The notes below the pieces were generated by a model. It worked only from the letters and a program-made list of their open reading frames with translations, had not been told where the DNA came from and did no database searches. From Alphaproteobacteria bacterium UBA1303 (lineage in GTDB: Bacteria > Pseudomonadota > Alphaproteobacteria > Micropepsales > Micropepsaceae): a DNA stretch of 64,000 nt. Within the stretch, counting starts at the first letter, position 1, and every line of letters begins with the position of its first letter. Location: contig DBTZ01000068.1 of NCBI GenBank assembly GCA_002307315.1, positions 7,715 to 71,714 of the forward strand. The letters run 5' to 3'. Below, one piece after another: positions 1-10,700 of the stretch. The position numbers and the translations under genes are program-made.

Positions 1-977
1 AAACCGTGGTTCATCGACACGATCTCGACTTTACCGGTTTCCAGATCCTTCACCGGGTGATTGGCGCCGTGATGACCTTGGCTCATCTTCTTGGTTTTGC
101 CGCCGAGGGCGAGGCCCAGCATCTGATGGCCGAGACAAATGCCGAACACCGGCAACCCGGCATCGATCGCCGCCCGGATCACCGGAATGGCGTATGCGCC
201 GGTCGCCGCCGGATCGCCCGGTCCGTTCGACAGCACCACGCCATGCGGTTTGTGGCGCATGATGTCCTCGAACGAAGCCTTCGCCGGCACCACAGTGACA
301 TCGGCACCCATCCCGGCCAACAACCTTAAGATGTTGTGCTTGACGCCGTAGTCGATCACCACCACGCGGAAGGACGGCGCGGTCTGTTCGCCGTAGCCTT
401 GGCCTAAAGTCCAGGGCGTCTGTTGCCAGTGCGAAACCTGCGCCGCCGACACATCCTTGGCCAAATCCATACCTTCGAGACCGGCAAAATCCTTGGCCAT
501 CTGGTGCAGCGCGGGGGCATCGGTTTTGCCGTCGGCGCCGATCGCCCCGTGCGGCATGCCCTTGGTGCGGATGCGATTGGTCAGCGCGCGAGTGTCGATG
601 CCGGCAATCCCCGGAATATCGTGGCGTTTGAGCCAGGTATCGAAGCGCTGCAAGGCGCGCCAGTTGGACGACATTCCGGCCGCGGCGCGCACGATCACCC
701 CGCGCACCACGGGCTTGAGCGCTTCCACGTCCTCGTCGTTGGTGCCGACGATGCCGATATGCGGAAAGGTGAAGCAGACGATCTGCCCGGCATACGAGGG
801 ATCGGAAAGGATTTCCTGATAGCCGGTCATCGCGGTGTTGAAGCAAACCTCGCCCACCGCGCATTTTTTCGCCCCGAAGCCGCGGCCGTCGAATATCGTC
901 CCGTCGGCGAGAACCAACCGGCCGCGCAAAACGGCCTCCGCACCAAGTACGGCGGAGAAAGATGACGGATTCGACAT
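1..977 (-). CDS. carA: carbamoyl-phosphate synthase small subunit (3' end cut by window)
   Basis: Glutaminase subunit of carbamoyl-phosphate synthase; it splits glutamine and passes ammonia to CarB for arginine and pyrimidine synthesis in the cytoplasm. The visible part starts MSNPSSFSAVLGAEAVLRGR and has the family's early motif (GEVCFNTAMTGYQEILSDPSY). The class I amidotransferase nucleophile motif GICLGHQ lies near the window edge, followed by the KKMSQGHHGANHP stretch. The last part of the amidotransferase domain is outside the window. It is divergent from the YqeY-like gene. The start at 977 gives the normal N-terminus for the family. Identification is secure; only the C-terminal end is missing. 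Confidence 0.95.
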   Translation of the reverse strand, partial: MSNPSSFSAVLGAEAVLRGRLVLADGTIFDGRGFGAKKCAVGEVCFNTAMTGYQEILSDPSYAGQIVCFTFPHIGIVGTNDEDVEALKPVVRGVIVRAAAGMSSNWRALQRFDTWLKRHDIPGIAGIDTRALTNRIRTKGMPHGAIGADGKTDAPALHQMAKDFAGLEGMDLAKDVSAAQVSHWQQTPWTLGQGYGEQTAPSFRVVVIDYGVKHNILRLLAGMGADVTVVPAKASFEDIMRHKPHGVVLSNGPGDPAATGAYAIPVIRAAIDAGLPVFGICLGHQMLGLALGGKTKKMSQGHHGANHPVKDLETGKVEIVSMNHG

Positions 978-1114
978 GGCGGAAAGCTCAAAAGACCCGG
1001 GCGAAAATAGGGAGGGCGATAAGCGCGGTCAACCCCGTAAAAATCTTCTTTTGTCTTTGGCTGCCGCGCGCGGAAGGGTAAATTGCCCGCCGATTGGCAT
1101 TTAGGAGATATATA

Positions 1115-1576
1115 ATGGCTTTGCGCGAAGCGATCACCACCGCGATGAAAGAGGCGATGAAGGCCAAGGACCAGACGCGCCTCGGCACCTTGCGGTTGAT
1201 TCTGGCGGCGATCAAGGACCGCGACATCGCCGGTCGTACCGAAGATTCGCGTGCCGGCATCGCCGATGACGAGATTCTCGGCCTGCTCGCAAAAATGATC
1301 AAATCGCGCGAGGATTCGATCGCCCTCTATAAGCAGGGCGGCCGGCCGGAACTGGCCGCGGCGGAAGCGGCCGAAATCGCGGTCATTCGCGAATTCATGC
1401 CCCAACAGATGGGGACCGAAGAGGCTTCGGCTGCCATCGACGCCGCCATAGCCGAAACCGGCGCGGGCAGCATCAAAGATATGGGCAAGGTGATGGCGCA
1501 TCTCAAGGGACACTTCGCCGGCAAAATGGATTTCGCCGCCGCCAGCGCCGCGGTCAAGGCGAAATTGACGAAATAG
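1115..1576 (+). CDS. YqeY/GatB-like domain protein
   Basis: A 153-residue protein of the YqeY family, which resembles the C-terminal domain of the amidotransferase subunit GatB; its exact role is not settled. It starts MALREAITTAMKEAMKAKDQ and contains the typical LRLILAAIKDRDI and FMPQQM segments. Length matches the family (about 150 residues). The ATG at 1115 was chosen because AGGAG sits at 1103-1107; an in-frame TTG at 1094 lies upstream of that site. The gene is often found beside carA in alphaproteobacteria, and here the two are divergent, about 140 bases apart. Confidence 0.9.
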   Translation: MALREAITTAMKEAMKAKDQTRLGTLRLILAAIKDRDIAGRTEDSRAGIADDEILGLLAKMIKSREDSIALYKQGGRPELAAAEAAEIAVIREFMPQQMGTEEASAAIDAAIAETGAGSIKDMGKVMAHLKGHFAGKMDFAAASAAVKAKLTK

Positions 1577-1632
1577 CGAAGGCATCGCCGGCTGGTCGCA
1601 ACTATGCGCACGTTGCTCTGGGCGGTTATCCG

Positions 1633-1875
1633 CTATGCGCCCGTCTCCTTCGGCGCCGTGGTCAATTGCAGCGCGTGCAGAACGCCGCCGACTCGTCCTT
1701 CCAGCGCCGCATAGACCATCTGGTGCTGCTGCACCTTGGTCTTGCCGTTGAAGGCGGCGGATTGCACCGCGGCGGCGTAGTGATCGCCGTCGTCGGCCAG
1801 GGCGGCAACCGCAATGTCGGCGTCGGGAAACGCCTGGCGCAAGAGCTGTTCGATCTCTTCGCGCGCCATCGCCAT
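1633..1875 (-). CDS. BolA/IbaG family protein
   Basis: An 80-residue BolA-like protein (MAMAREEIEQLLRQAFPDAD, then the family core KTKVQQHQMVYAALEGRV). BolA proteins pair with monothiol glutaredoxins to hold or move [2Fe-2S] clusters. The ATG overlaps the purL stop as TGATG, so it is probably translationally coupled to purL. A second ATG two codons later is possible. In many alphaproteobacteria purL, bolA and grxD are neighbours; here the CGFS glutaredoxin is some 17 kb away (19166-19495), so the pair has been separated. Confidence 0.9.
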   Translation of the reverse strand: MAMAREEIEQLLRQAFPDADIAVAALADDGDHYAAAVQSAAFNGKTKVQQHQMVYAALEGRVGGVLHALQLTTAPKETGA

Positions 1876-4064
1876 CAGGAATCGCCCGCCATATAGGAAG
1901 GAAGCCAGGCTTCGTGGGATTTTTTCAGCGATTCGAGGCTGACCTCGCCCAACTCGTCGAGCCGTAAGGTCAACCCGCCGGTCTCGCCCAGCATCATCGC
2001 GAAAATGCCGTTGACGGCGGCGTCGGTAAGGATCTTCTCGGCCTTTTCGGTCGGCACCGCGATCAGATAACGCGCCTGCTCTTCGCCGAACAGAAAGGGG
2101 ATCGGCGGCATGCCGTTCGGCAGCACGATGTGCGCGCCGACACCGCTGGCCATCGCCATCTCCGCCAGCGCCACGATCACCCCGCCGTCGGATATGTCGT
2201 GGCAGGTATCGACGATGCCGGTTTCGATCAGATCGCGGACGAAATCGCCGTTCTGCTTTTCCGCAGACAGATCGACCGGCGGCATGGCGCCGGCCTCGCG
2301 GCTCTCGACGAGGCGCAAATAGGCCGAACGGCCGAGCTGGCATCTAACCTCGCCGATCAGGAAGATCGCATCGCCCACTCGCTTGAACGGAATCGAGGCG
2401 GTTTTGGTCACGTCCTTGACCAGACCGACCGCGCCGATGGTGGGGGTCGGCAGAATGCCCTCGCCTTGGGTTTCGTTGTAGAGCGAGCAGTTGCCGGACA
2501 CCACGGGAAAATCGAGGAACCGGCAGGCTTCGCCGATGCCGTCGACCGCAGCCACAATCTGGCCCATGATTTCGGGCTTTTCCGGGTTGCCGAAATTGAG
2601 GTTGTCGGTCACCGCCAAAGGATGCGCGCCGACCGCAGTCAGGTTGCGCCAGGCTTCGGCCACCGCCTGCTTGGCGCCTTCGTACGGATCGGCTTTGCAG
2701 TAATGCGGGTTGGCATCCACCGTCATCGCCAAGCCTTTATTGGTATTGTGTACCCGCACCAGGGCGGCATCGCCGCCGGGGCCGATCACCGTGTCGGCCA
2801 TCACCGAATGGTCGTACTGCTCCCAAATCCAACGCTTGGAGCACATGTCGGGACTGCCGAGAACCTTGAGCAGCGAGGGCACCACCGCGCGCGTGGCGTC
2901 GGTCAGCAGCATCTCGTGGGCCGGCTCGGGCTTGACGAAGGGGCGTTCGTAGACCGGTGCGGCATCCGAGAGCGATCCGACCGGCATGTCGGCCACCACC
3001 TCGTTCCTGTGCTTGACGATCAACCGGTGGGTATCGGTGGTGATGCCGATGATCGAAAAATCGAGGCCCCATTTTTTGAAGATGCGCTCGGCCTCTTTCT
3101 CGCGGCCGGGCTTGAGCACCGCCAGCATGCGCTCCTGGCTCTCCGACAGCATCATGTCGTAGGCGGTCATGTTGGTTTCGCGTTGGGGCACCTTATCGAG
3201 ATCGATCTCGGCCCCTACCCCGCCCTTGTCGGCCATTTCCGAGGATGACGAGGTCAGCCCCGCCGCGCCCATGTCCTGAATGGCGATGATGGCGTCCGAT
3301 TCCATCAGCTCCAGACAGGCTTCCAGCACCAGCTTCTCGGCGAAGGGATCGCCGACCTGCACGGTGGGGCGCTTTTCCTCGGAATCGGCATTGAATTCGG
3401 CCGAGGCCATGGTAGCGCCGTGGATGCCGTCGCGCCCGGTTTTGGAGCCGACATAGACGATGGGATTGCCCACCCCCTTGGCCGCCGAGAGGAAAATCTT
3501 GTCCTTCTTCGCCAAGCCGACGCACATGGCGTTGACCAGAATGTTGCCGTTGTAGCTTTCGTCGAAGGCGGTTTCGCCGGCCACCGTGGGAATGCCCATG
3601 CAGTTGCCGTAGCCGCCGATGCCCGCCACCACGCCGGAAACCAGACTGCGGGTTTTAGGATGATCCGGCGCGCCGAACCGCAACGAATCGAGCATGGCGA
3701 TGGGGCGCGCCCCCATGGTGAACACGTCGCGCAAGATGCCGCCCACCCCGGTCGCCGCGCCCTGATAGGGCTCGATAAAGCTGGGGTGGTTGTGGCTTTC
3801 CATCTTGAAAACCACACAGTCGCCGTCGCCGATGTCGACCACGCCGGCATTCTCGCCGGGACCGTGAATCACCCGCTTGCCCTTGGTCGGCAGCTTTTTC
3901 AAATGGGCGCGGGTGGATTTGTACGAGCAATGCTCGGACCACATCACGCTGAATACCCCAAGCTCGACCATATTGGGGGCACGGCCGAGCAATGCTTCGA
4001 TCTTGGCGTATTCCTCCTCGGAAAGGCCATGTTCGCGAACGACGTCTGGAGAAATTCGGCTCAT
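1875..4064 (-). CDS. purL: phosphoribosylformylglycinamidine synthase subunit II
   Basis: ATP-dependent synthase subunit converting FGAR to FGAM in purine synthesis, working with PurQ (glutaminase) and PurS. The 729 residues match small PurL proteins. It begins MSRISPDVVREHGLSEEEYA and has the family motifs VMWSEHCSYKS and KMESHNHPS near the N-terminus and two repeated AIRS-like halves. It follows purS-purQ with a gap of about 170 bases and appears to have its own promoter (4193-4221). The next gene, bolA, overlaps its stop codon. Confidence 0.97.
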   Translation of the reverse strand: MSRISPDVVREHGLSEEEYAKIEALLGRAPNMVELGVFSVMWSEHCSYKSTRAHLKKLPTKGKRVIHGPGENAGVVDIGDGDCVVFKMESHNHPSFIEPYQGAATGVGGILRDVFTMGARPIAMLDSLRFGAPDHPKTRSLVSGVVAGIGGYGNCMGIPTVAGETAFDESYNGNILVNAMCVGLAKKDKIFLSAAKGVGNPIVYVGSKTGRDGIHGATMASAEFNADSEEKRPTVQVGDPFAEKLVLEACLELMESDAIIAIQDMGAAGLTSSSSEMADKGGVGAEIDLDKVPQRETNMTAYDMMLSESQERMLAVLKPGREKEAERIFKKWGLDFSIIGITTDTHRLIVKHRNEVVADMPVGSLSDAAPVYERPFVKPEPAHEMLLTDATRAVVPSLLKVLGSPDMCSKRWIWEQYDHSVMADTVIGPGGDAALVRVHNTNKGLAMTVDANPHYCKADPYEGAKQAVAEAWRNLTAVGAHPLAVTDNLNFGNPEKPEIMGQIVAAVDGIGEACRFLDFPVVSGNCSLYNETQGEGILPTPTIGAVGLVKDVTKTASIPFKRVGDAIFLIGEVRCQLGRSAYLRLVESREAGAMPPVDLSAEKQNGDFVRDLIETGIVDTCHDISDGGVIVALAEMAMASGVGAHIVLPNGMPPIPFLFGEEQARYLIAVPTEKAEKILTDAAVNGIFAMMLGETGGLTLRLDELGEVSLESLKKSHEAWLPSYMAGDS

Positions 4065-4192
4065 CGCATTACCACATCAACATCTATGGGGGCCTTTGGG
4101 AAAAAGCGCAAAATCGTGATCTTCGTTTTCACTCTTTCCCCCTCCCCTCCCCCGATTTTCCGCCTCTTGTATCCTGCCGCAGCGAACAGAGG

Positions 4193-4221
4193 AATATAAT
4201 CCTTCCGCCCGCGACCGACAA
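4193..4221 (-). promoter_or_regulatory. possible sigma-70 promoter for purL
   Basis: On the minus strand TTGTCG (4221-4216) is followed after 17 bases by TATATT (4198-4193). It would start transcription about 120 bases before purL. The elements fit the housekeeping consensus moderately. It would let purL-bolA be made apart from purC-purS-purQ. Confidence 0.4.
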
Positions 4222-4235
4222 GCGTCATCGTCCGA

Positions 4236-4900
<665 letters not shown>

Positions 4901-4904
<4 letters not shown>

Positions 4905-5143
4905 TTCGCAAGCTCGATTTCGTAGCGCTCGATTACCGTGTTGGCCAGCAGCTTCTCGCACATCTCGGTCAGCGCGGTTTTGGCGGCGGCCTCGTCGGTT
5001 TCGTCCAGTTCGATCTCGATCAGCTTGCCCTGGCGCACCTCGCCGATGCCGGCAAAGCCGAGGCCGGTCAGCGCCTTGCCGATCGCCTTGCCCTGCGGAT
5101 CGAGCACACCGTTCTTGAGTCTGATGAAAACCCGCGCCTTCAT
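4901..5143 (-). CDS. purS: phosphoribosylformylglycinamidine synthase subunit PurS
   Basis: An 80-residue PurS protein (MKARVFIRLKNGVLDPQGKA, then GEVRQGKLIEIEL). PurS dimers bridge PurQ and PurL in the bacterial three-part FGAM synthase. The length is typical. It lies 22 bases after purC and overlaps purQ by four bases, so the three genes form one operon. Confidence 0.95.
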
Positions 5144-5165
5144 GCCTGCCCACCTCGTCTTGCGG

Positions 5166-5930
5166 CTACTGGACCAGTTTCGGTCCCTTCATTTCGGATT
5201 GCCCCGATTCGGGCATGATGCCAAGACGGCGCGCGACCTCGGAATAGGCTTCCATCATCCCGCCCATGTCGCGGCGGAAGCGGTCTTTGTCCATCTTGTC
5301 GTTGGTCACCGCGTCCCACAGCCGGCAACAATCCGGGCTGATTTCATCGGCAAGCACAATGCGCATGTAGTCGTTTTCCCACAACCGGCCGAATTCGAGC
5401 TTGAAATCGACCAGCTTGATGCCGACGCCGAGGAACAGCCCGGTCAGGAAGTCGTTGATCCGAATGGTGAGATTCACCATGTCGTCGAGATCTTGGGGGC
5501 TGGCCCAACCGAATGCGGTGATATGCTCTTCGCTGACCCAGGGGTCGTGCAGCGAATCGTTCTTGTAATAATATTCTATGATCGAGCGCGGCAGCGGCGT
5601 GCCCTCGGTCAGGCCTAAGCGCTTGGCTAGCGAGCCGGCTGCGACGTTACGCATCACCACTTCGAGGGGGACGATCTCCACCTCCTTGACCAGCTGCTCG
5701 CGCATATTGAGCCGCTTGATGAAGTGGGTCGGCACCCCGATGGCGCCCAATTGCCCGAACAAATACTCGCTGATGCGGTTGTTAAGCACACCCTTGCCTT
5801 CGATCACCGCCTTCTTGGTGGCATCGAAAGCGGTGGTGTCGTCCTTGAAATACTGGACGATGGTGCCGGCCTCCGGTCCTTCGTACAGAATTTTGGCTTT
5901 GCCTTCGTAGATCATCCGCCGGCGTTTCAT
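5166..5930 (-). CDS. purC: SAICAR synthase
   Basis: Phosphoribosylaminoimidazole-succinocarboxamide synthase, which joins aspartate to CAIR with ATP in purine synthesis. The 254 residues start MKRRRMIYEGKAKILYEG (ATP-binding KAK motif) and include VEIVPLEVVMRNVAAGS and the LADEISPDCCRLWD substrate motif. The start at 5930 has GAAGGA a few bases upstream. It is the first gene of the purC-purS-purQ operon. The leader carries two hairpins directly before the ribosome-binding site (see 5941-5983). Confidence 0.96.
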   Translation of the reverse strand: MKRRRMIYEGKAKILYEGPEAGTIVQYFKDDTTAFDATKKAVIEGKGVLNNRISEYLFGQLGAIGVPTHFIKRLNMREQLVKEVEIVPLEVVMRNVAAGSLAKRLGLTEGTPLPRSIIEYYYKNDSLHDPWVSEEHITAFGWASPQDLDDMVNLTIRINDFLTGLFLGVGIKLVDFKLEFGRLWENDYMRIVLADEISPDCCRLWDAVTNDKMDKDRFRRDMGGMMEAYSEVARRLGIMPESGQSEMKGPKLVQ

Positions 5931-5940
5931 GGCGTCCTTC

Positions 5941-5983
5941 TTTCGCGAAAAAGCGAAACGGGGCCTTAAGGCTTTAAGGCCCC
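5941..5983 (-). promoter_or_regulatory. paired hairpins in the purC leader (possible attenuator)
   Basis: Read on the minus strand, a 10-bp stem GGGGCCTTAA/TTAAGGCCCC with a 4-base loop (5983-5960) is followed by a U-rich stretch (TTTCGCTTTTTC). A second stem TTTCGC/GCGAAA (5958-5941) has that U-run in its loop and ends against the purC Shine-Dalgarno (about 5940-5935). The first hairpin plus U-run looks like an intrinsic terminator inside the leader. Regulation of purC by attenuation is inference. Confidence 0.45.
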
Positions 5984-6197
5984 GCCGTAAAGGCAAGATA
6001 GCCGTCGCGTCCCGCGGCGGCAACAGCAGGAGAAGACGCACCCACAGGTCTTGCGCCGTGGAGCGGGTTGACCGAAAAACCGGCAAACCCGGTTTACTTC
6101 CCCTCGCATGTCGTTTTTTGCCCGGTTTTCCGCGTCTTCCAGCCGATCGCGACCGGCTCGACCGACGCCACGGCGGCCGTCCAGGCATGGTCGATAC

Positions 6198-6259
6198 TTC
6201 GAACAATCGCGCCATGCGCGAGAAATGTTCGAAATGCAGCACGCGTTTTTTTTCGAACA
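6198..6259. promoter_or_regulatory. three TTCGAACA boxes in the purC / secreted-protein divergent region
   Basis: TTCGAACA occurs at 6198-6205 and 6252-6259 and its inverted form TGTTCGAA at 6226-6233, with centres 28 and 26 bases apart. The last box directly precedes TATAAG (6261-6266), a possible -10 for the rightward gene at 6368. The arrangement suits a DNA-binding regulator acting on one or both divergent genes. The rest of the 5931-6367 gap shows nothing else that I can name. Confidence 0.35.
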
Positions 6260-6367
6260 CTATAAGTGAGGCGCGGCACAGTAGAACCCGGTGTCACTTG
6301 GTATTAACAAGGACGCCCGTAAACCCCGCGTGCCGGGACATACGGGGGAGGCGGACGGAGAAGAGAT

Positions 6368-7327
6368 ATGAAGGGTTTTCTTGGCCCATGTGCGGCGTTT
6401 CTGATGCTGGCCCTGGTCGCAGCGCCGGCGGCGGCGCAATCCGCCGGCCAGCCCGACGGAGCAAGCGGTCGAAGCAGCGACTACACCAACCAGGCCACGC
6501 GGCTGACCAAGGAAGACCTGGCTAAGGGCCGAAAACTCGAAGACCTTCTGGCCGAAGACAAGTCCGCCGCAACCGAACTGGCAAAAACCCTATCCCTGTC
6601 CTGCGAAGTGGGCGATGCCGTACTGGCCGCCGAAGAAACGGCGCCGATCGACGGCAAGAATACGACCGTCCGCACCTATGAGGTCGCCTGCACCAACGGC
6701 ATAGGCTATTTTCTGTTTCAACCCGGCGAAGGGGCGCCCACCGGCGTCTCCTGCTTTACCGCCGAAGCGAATCGCCAAGCCGATATTACCGCAGGCAAAC
6801 CGACGGGCGCGGCGTGCAAACTGAGCGCCAACGTCAATATCGAGACAATGGCCTCGGCGGCGATGGCCCATGCCGGCACCAACTGCTTGGTCAACAAAAC
6901 CGCCAGACTCGGCCAGAACGCCAAGGCGAAGGTCGAATACAACGAAGTCGCCTGCGCCGACGGCAGGGGCTTCATCCTGCTTTCGGCGATGCCCGGATCG
7001 ACGGTGCGGCCGCAGGTCCTCACCTGCAAGGACGCCGGCATGCGCGGCATATCCTGCAAGTTGACCGACTCGGGGCCGATCGTCACCAAGCGGAATTTCA
7101 TCGAGGCACTCGCGCTTCACAAGGTTCCCTGCACCGCCAACGTCGACAGAATGCATGTCATCGGCCAGGAACCCGCCAAAAAGCGCTATGTGGTGGAATT
7201 CGTCTGCCCCGAGCAACCCGCCGGACTGGTGGCGTTCATCCCTGTGCAGGATTCGACCGCGCCTTTCGACACCAAATCCTGTAAGGACGCGGCGAAACTC
7301 AGGGCGGTCTGTACGCTGAATAAATAG
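6368..7327 (+). CDS. secreted protein with three cysteine-rich repeats, function unknown
   Basis: A 319-residue protein I do not recognise. Residues 1-23 form a clear Sec signal peptide (MKGFLGPCAAFLMLALVAAP, cleavage after AAA). The mature part holds three loosely repeated units of about 70-90 residues (starting near 75, 178 and 258). Each has four cysteines in the order C, ...V-A/F-C, ...C, ...C, with a tyrosine or phenylalanine two or three residues before the second. The even cysteine count suggests two disulfides per unit in the periplasm (inference). A strong terminator follows at 7356-7385, so it is probably transcribed alone. Confidence 0.75.
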   Translation: MKGFLGPCAAFLMLALVAAPAAAQSAGQPDGASGRSSDYTNQATRLTKEDLAKGRKLEDLLAEDKSAATELAKTLSLSCEVGDAVLAAEETAPIDGKNTTVRTYEVACTNGIGYFLFQPGEGAPTGVSCFTAEANRQADITAGKPTGAACKLSANVNIETMASAAMAHAGTNCLVNKTARLGQNAKAKVEYNEVACADGRGFILLSAMPGSTVRPQVLTCKDAGMRGISCKLTDSGPIVTKRNFIEALALHKVPCTANVDRMHVIGQEPAKKRYVVEFVCPEQPAGLVAFIPVQDSTAPFDTKSCKDAAKLRAVCTLNK

Positions 7328-7355
7328 TTTATCCGGTTTTGTTTCCGTCATCGCT

Positions 7356-7385
7356 CCCCGGCGGCCTCCGCCGGGGATTTTTTTT
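7356..7385 (+). terminator. rho-independent terminator
   Basis: Perfect 9-bp GC stem CCCCGGCGG/CCGCCGGGG with loop CCT, followed by A and eight T. It ends the transcript of the secreted cysteine-repeat gene. Confidence 0.93.
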
Positions 7386-7435
7386 GAATTCTAGAGACTT
7401 ACCGCCGGCCACCCGCGCCGCGAGAAGCCCAAGCA

Positions 7436-7466
7436 GGCAAAAAACGCCGGGCATTCGTTTTTTGCC
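7436..7466. repeat. inverted repeat with A6/T6 arms upstream of the giant repeat gene
   Basis: An 11-bp perfect inverted repeat, GGCAAAAAACG (7436-7446) and CGTTTTTTGCC (7456-7466), with a 9-base spacer. It could be an operator or a weak terminator. The rest of the gap (7387-7727) shows no gene; a clear promoter could not be picked out. Confidence 0.6.
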
Positions 7467-7727
7467 CACCGGCGGCGGATCGATGCCACGGCAAATTCAC
7501 AATAACGTATTGATTATGCTGCGATATTTTTTCACCCGGCAAGGCACGGAACATGCACAGCGTGTGACCGGAGGATCGCCGCCTACCGGCGATAAGGAAC
7601 CGGCATGTATGCGTTTGCGTTGGTCGACGATTGCCACATCGGGTCACGCCCGTACCCGGGCGCAAACCGGAAACGGGCTTGGCCGCGCCCGGCCGAACGG
7701 AACAATTAGCAGCGGGACGTAAAGCGT

Positions 7728-10700
7728 ATGGTTTCGTCGATCTCGTCATTTTCGTCCTCCTCGGCGTACGTCGCGTCGCTGAACAAGACGAACATAAATT
7801 CGCTGACGACCACGGATCTCGATGCCTTCACCGCCGAGGATATCGGCGAGCTGTCCGGCACGCAGCTGACCTACCTTTCGACCAAGCAGATCTCCAGTCT
7901 GGATCCGACGCAGCTGAGCGGCATCACCGACAACCAGATCGTCTATCTCTCGGCCGAGCAGATCAGGGTGCTGAATGCCGATCAAATCGATGCGCTGGGA
8001 GTAGACGAGATCAAGGCGCTGAGCGCGACGCAACTGCGGACGCTGACCGCGACCGAAATCGGCGCTTTGACCTCGGAACAGTTTGCGGCCTTGTCCGCCT
8101 CGCAAATTTCCTGGCTGACCACGGGGCAAATCAAGGGACTGACGTCCACCGAAATCGCCGCACTTTCGACGGATCAACTTGCCGGCCTGGCCGCAACCCA
8201 GATTGCCGTGCTTTCGACCACGCAGATGGACGCGCTGACGGATACGCTCGTCGGCTTGCTGAGCGGTACGCAGATTTCCGCCCTCACCGCCACGCAGATA
8301 AAAGACCTTTCGACCGAGCAGATCGAAAGCCTCGCCGTCACCCAATTGCCGTCGCTTAGCGCCGCACAAATACGGGCGCTGACGACCACCGGTTTCCTGA
8401 CCCTATCCGCAGAACAACTGGCGGCCCTGACCGAAACGCAAATTGCAGGTTTAACGGCAACGCAAATCAAGGCGCTCGGCGCCGAACAAATCGACGCCCT
8501 GGGATCGACGCAACTTGCCGCCCTGACCAAGACCGAACTCAAATACCTGACGGCGACCCAAGTCGACGAATTGTCGGCGGAACAGATTTCCTATTTCACC
8601 AGTACGCAGATCGGCGCATTCGCCACCACCATTATCGCGTCCCTGGACAGCTCCCAGTTCGCCACGCTGACCGAAACTCAGATCGGCGGGCTTACCAAGA
8701 CGCAAATCAAGGCGCTGACCACGACGGAAATTTCGACGTTATCGGTGACGCAGGTCGCGGCTCTCAACGCAGCGCTGATATCCGCCCTGAACAAAACCGC
8801 AATACTTGCGTTAAGCGACGACCAAATCGCCGCGCTGACCGAAACCCAGATTTCCGGATTTTTATCGGCACAGATTGCCGCATTGACCGACACGCAACTG
8901 GGCGAACTATCGGCGTCCCAGATCGCCGCGCTTTCCGCCGCCCAGATCAAGGGACTGTCGACGACCGACATCGGGCTGTTGTCCGACGATCAATGGACGG
9001 CGCTGACGGCAACGCAAATAGCGGCACTGACGGCAACGCAAATCAAGTCGCTCGACCGGGATCGGATCGCCGCCCTGACGACGACGCAGATTTCCGGCCT
9101 TACCGCCGCCGGACTGAGCCAGTTGAAGACGACACAGGTGAGTTATCTGTCGGCGGATCAAATCGGACTATTGTCCGCAACCCAGATTAAGGGATTGTCC
9201 GCCACCGCCATCGCCGTTCTCGACAGCGACCAGATTGCGGCGTTGACGGTCAGCCAAATCGCCGCCCTGACCACCACCCAGCTTAAGGGCATCAGCGCCG
9301 ACGAAATCGTCAAGTTCAGCGAGAGCCAACTCGAGGCCTTTACCGGCAAGCAAATGTCCGGATTTACCACGACCATAATCCAGACTCTGGTTTCCGAATA
9401 CATCGACGTGTTGACCGCGACGCAAATCAGCGGTCTGACCGCGCTGCAGATCAAAAACCTCAGTATCGACCAAATCGGCGGGCTTAGCGAAACCCAGATC
9501 GCCGCCTTGACGGCAACACAGGTCAAGAGCCTGACGGCAACGGAAATCTCCGCCCTGGACGATTCGCAAATTGTTGCACTGACGACGACCCAGGTTGCGG
9601 CATTCGCGTCGACCCAAATTCAAGCGCTGAGCGAAGACCAGATCGGGCAGTTGACGAGCAGCCAGTTTTCGGCGCTTACCGCCACCGAAATCGGCTATCT
9701 GACGGCTACGCAGGTAGCCGGCCTGACGACGACGCAAATCTCCGCGCTGACTACGACGCAACTGGGGAGAATAACCGCTACCGGGATTGCCGCACTTTCG
9801 GCGACTCAATTCGCGCAGCTCGGCACGACCGGGATCGGCACCCTCAGCACGACGCAGACCAGGGGCATAAGCGCCAACGACGTAGCGATGCTGTCCGACG
9901 AACAGCTCGCGACGCTGAGCAAGGGACAGATTGCCTGCCTGACGACATCCGCCATTGCGGGTCTAACCGCCGAACAGATCGCATTGTTGAGCAGCACGCA
10001 ATTTTCTGGATTGACCAAGGCTCAGATCGGTTCGTTAAGCGAGACCCAAATTCAAGCGCTTTCGACGACGCAGATTACCTTGCTATCGACGACCCAGATA
10101 TCCGGTCTCGACGCCAGCGACGTCGCCAACCTGACGGTTACCCAGCTCGGCGCTTTTTCGAAAATACAGATTGCGGCGCTATCGACGCGCGCCGTAAGCG
10201 GTCTTACCGGAACCCAGTTGACGACGCTGAGCACCGAAGATCTTTTGGCCCTGACGGCAACGGAAATCGCCGCCCTGTCGACCGACCAAATCGATTATCT
10301 CAGCGGCGATCAAATCGGCCTGCTAACGACGGCTCAAGTCAGGGGACTGACCGCCACCGAAATCGCCTCGCTGGATATAACGCAGATCGCCGCCCTCGGC
10401 GAAAAACAGATTGCGGTTCTAACTGCGGCTCAAATCGGCGGCCTTACCGCCGACGGGATGGCGGCGCTCTCGTCCACGCAGCTCGGCACCTTGAGCAAAA
10501 CCCAAATATCGTATCTGACGTCCACCGCCTTGTCGGGCATGACCGCGACCGCCATCGCAGCACTGGCGGCAACCCAGATTGCCGGTCTGACCGCCACCCA
10601 AATCAATGCGTTCAGCACGACGCAAATACAGTCGCTGGCCGTATCGCAGTTGGCGTCCCTGACCGCGACGCAAATCAAGGGGTTGAGCGACGAAGACGTC

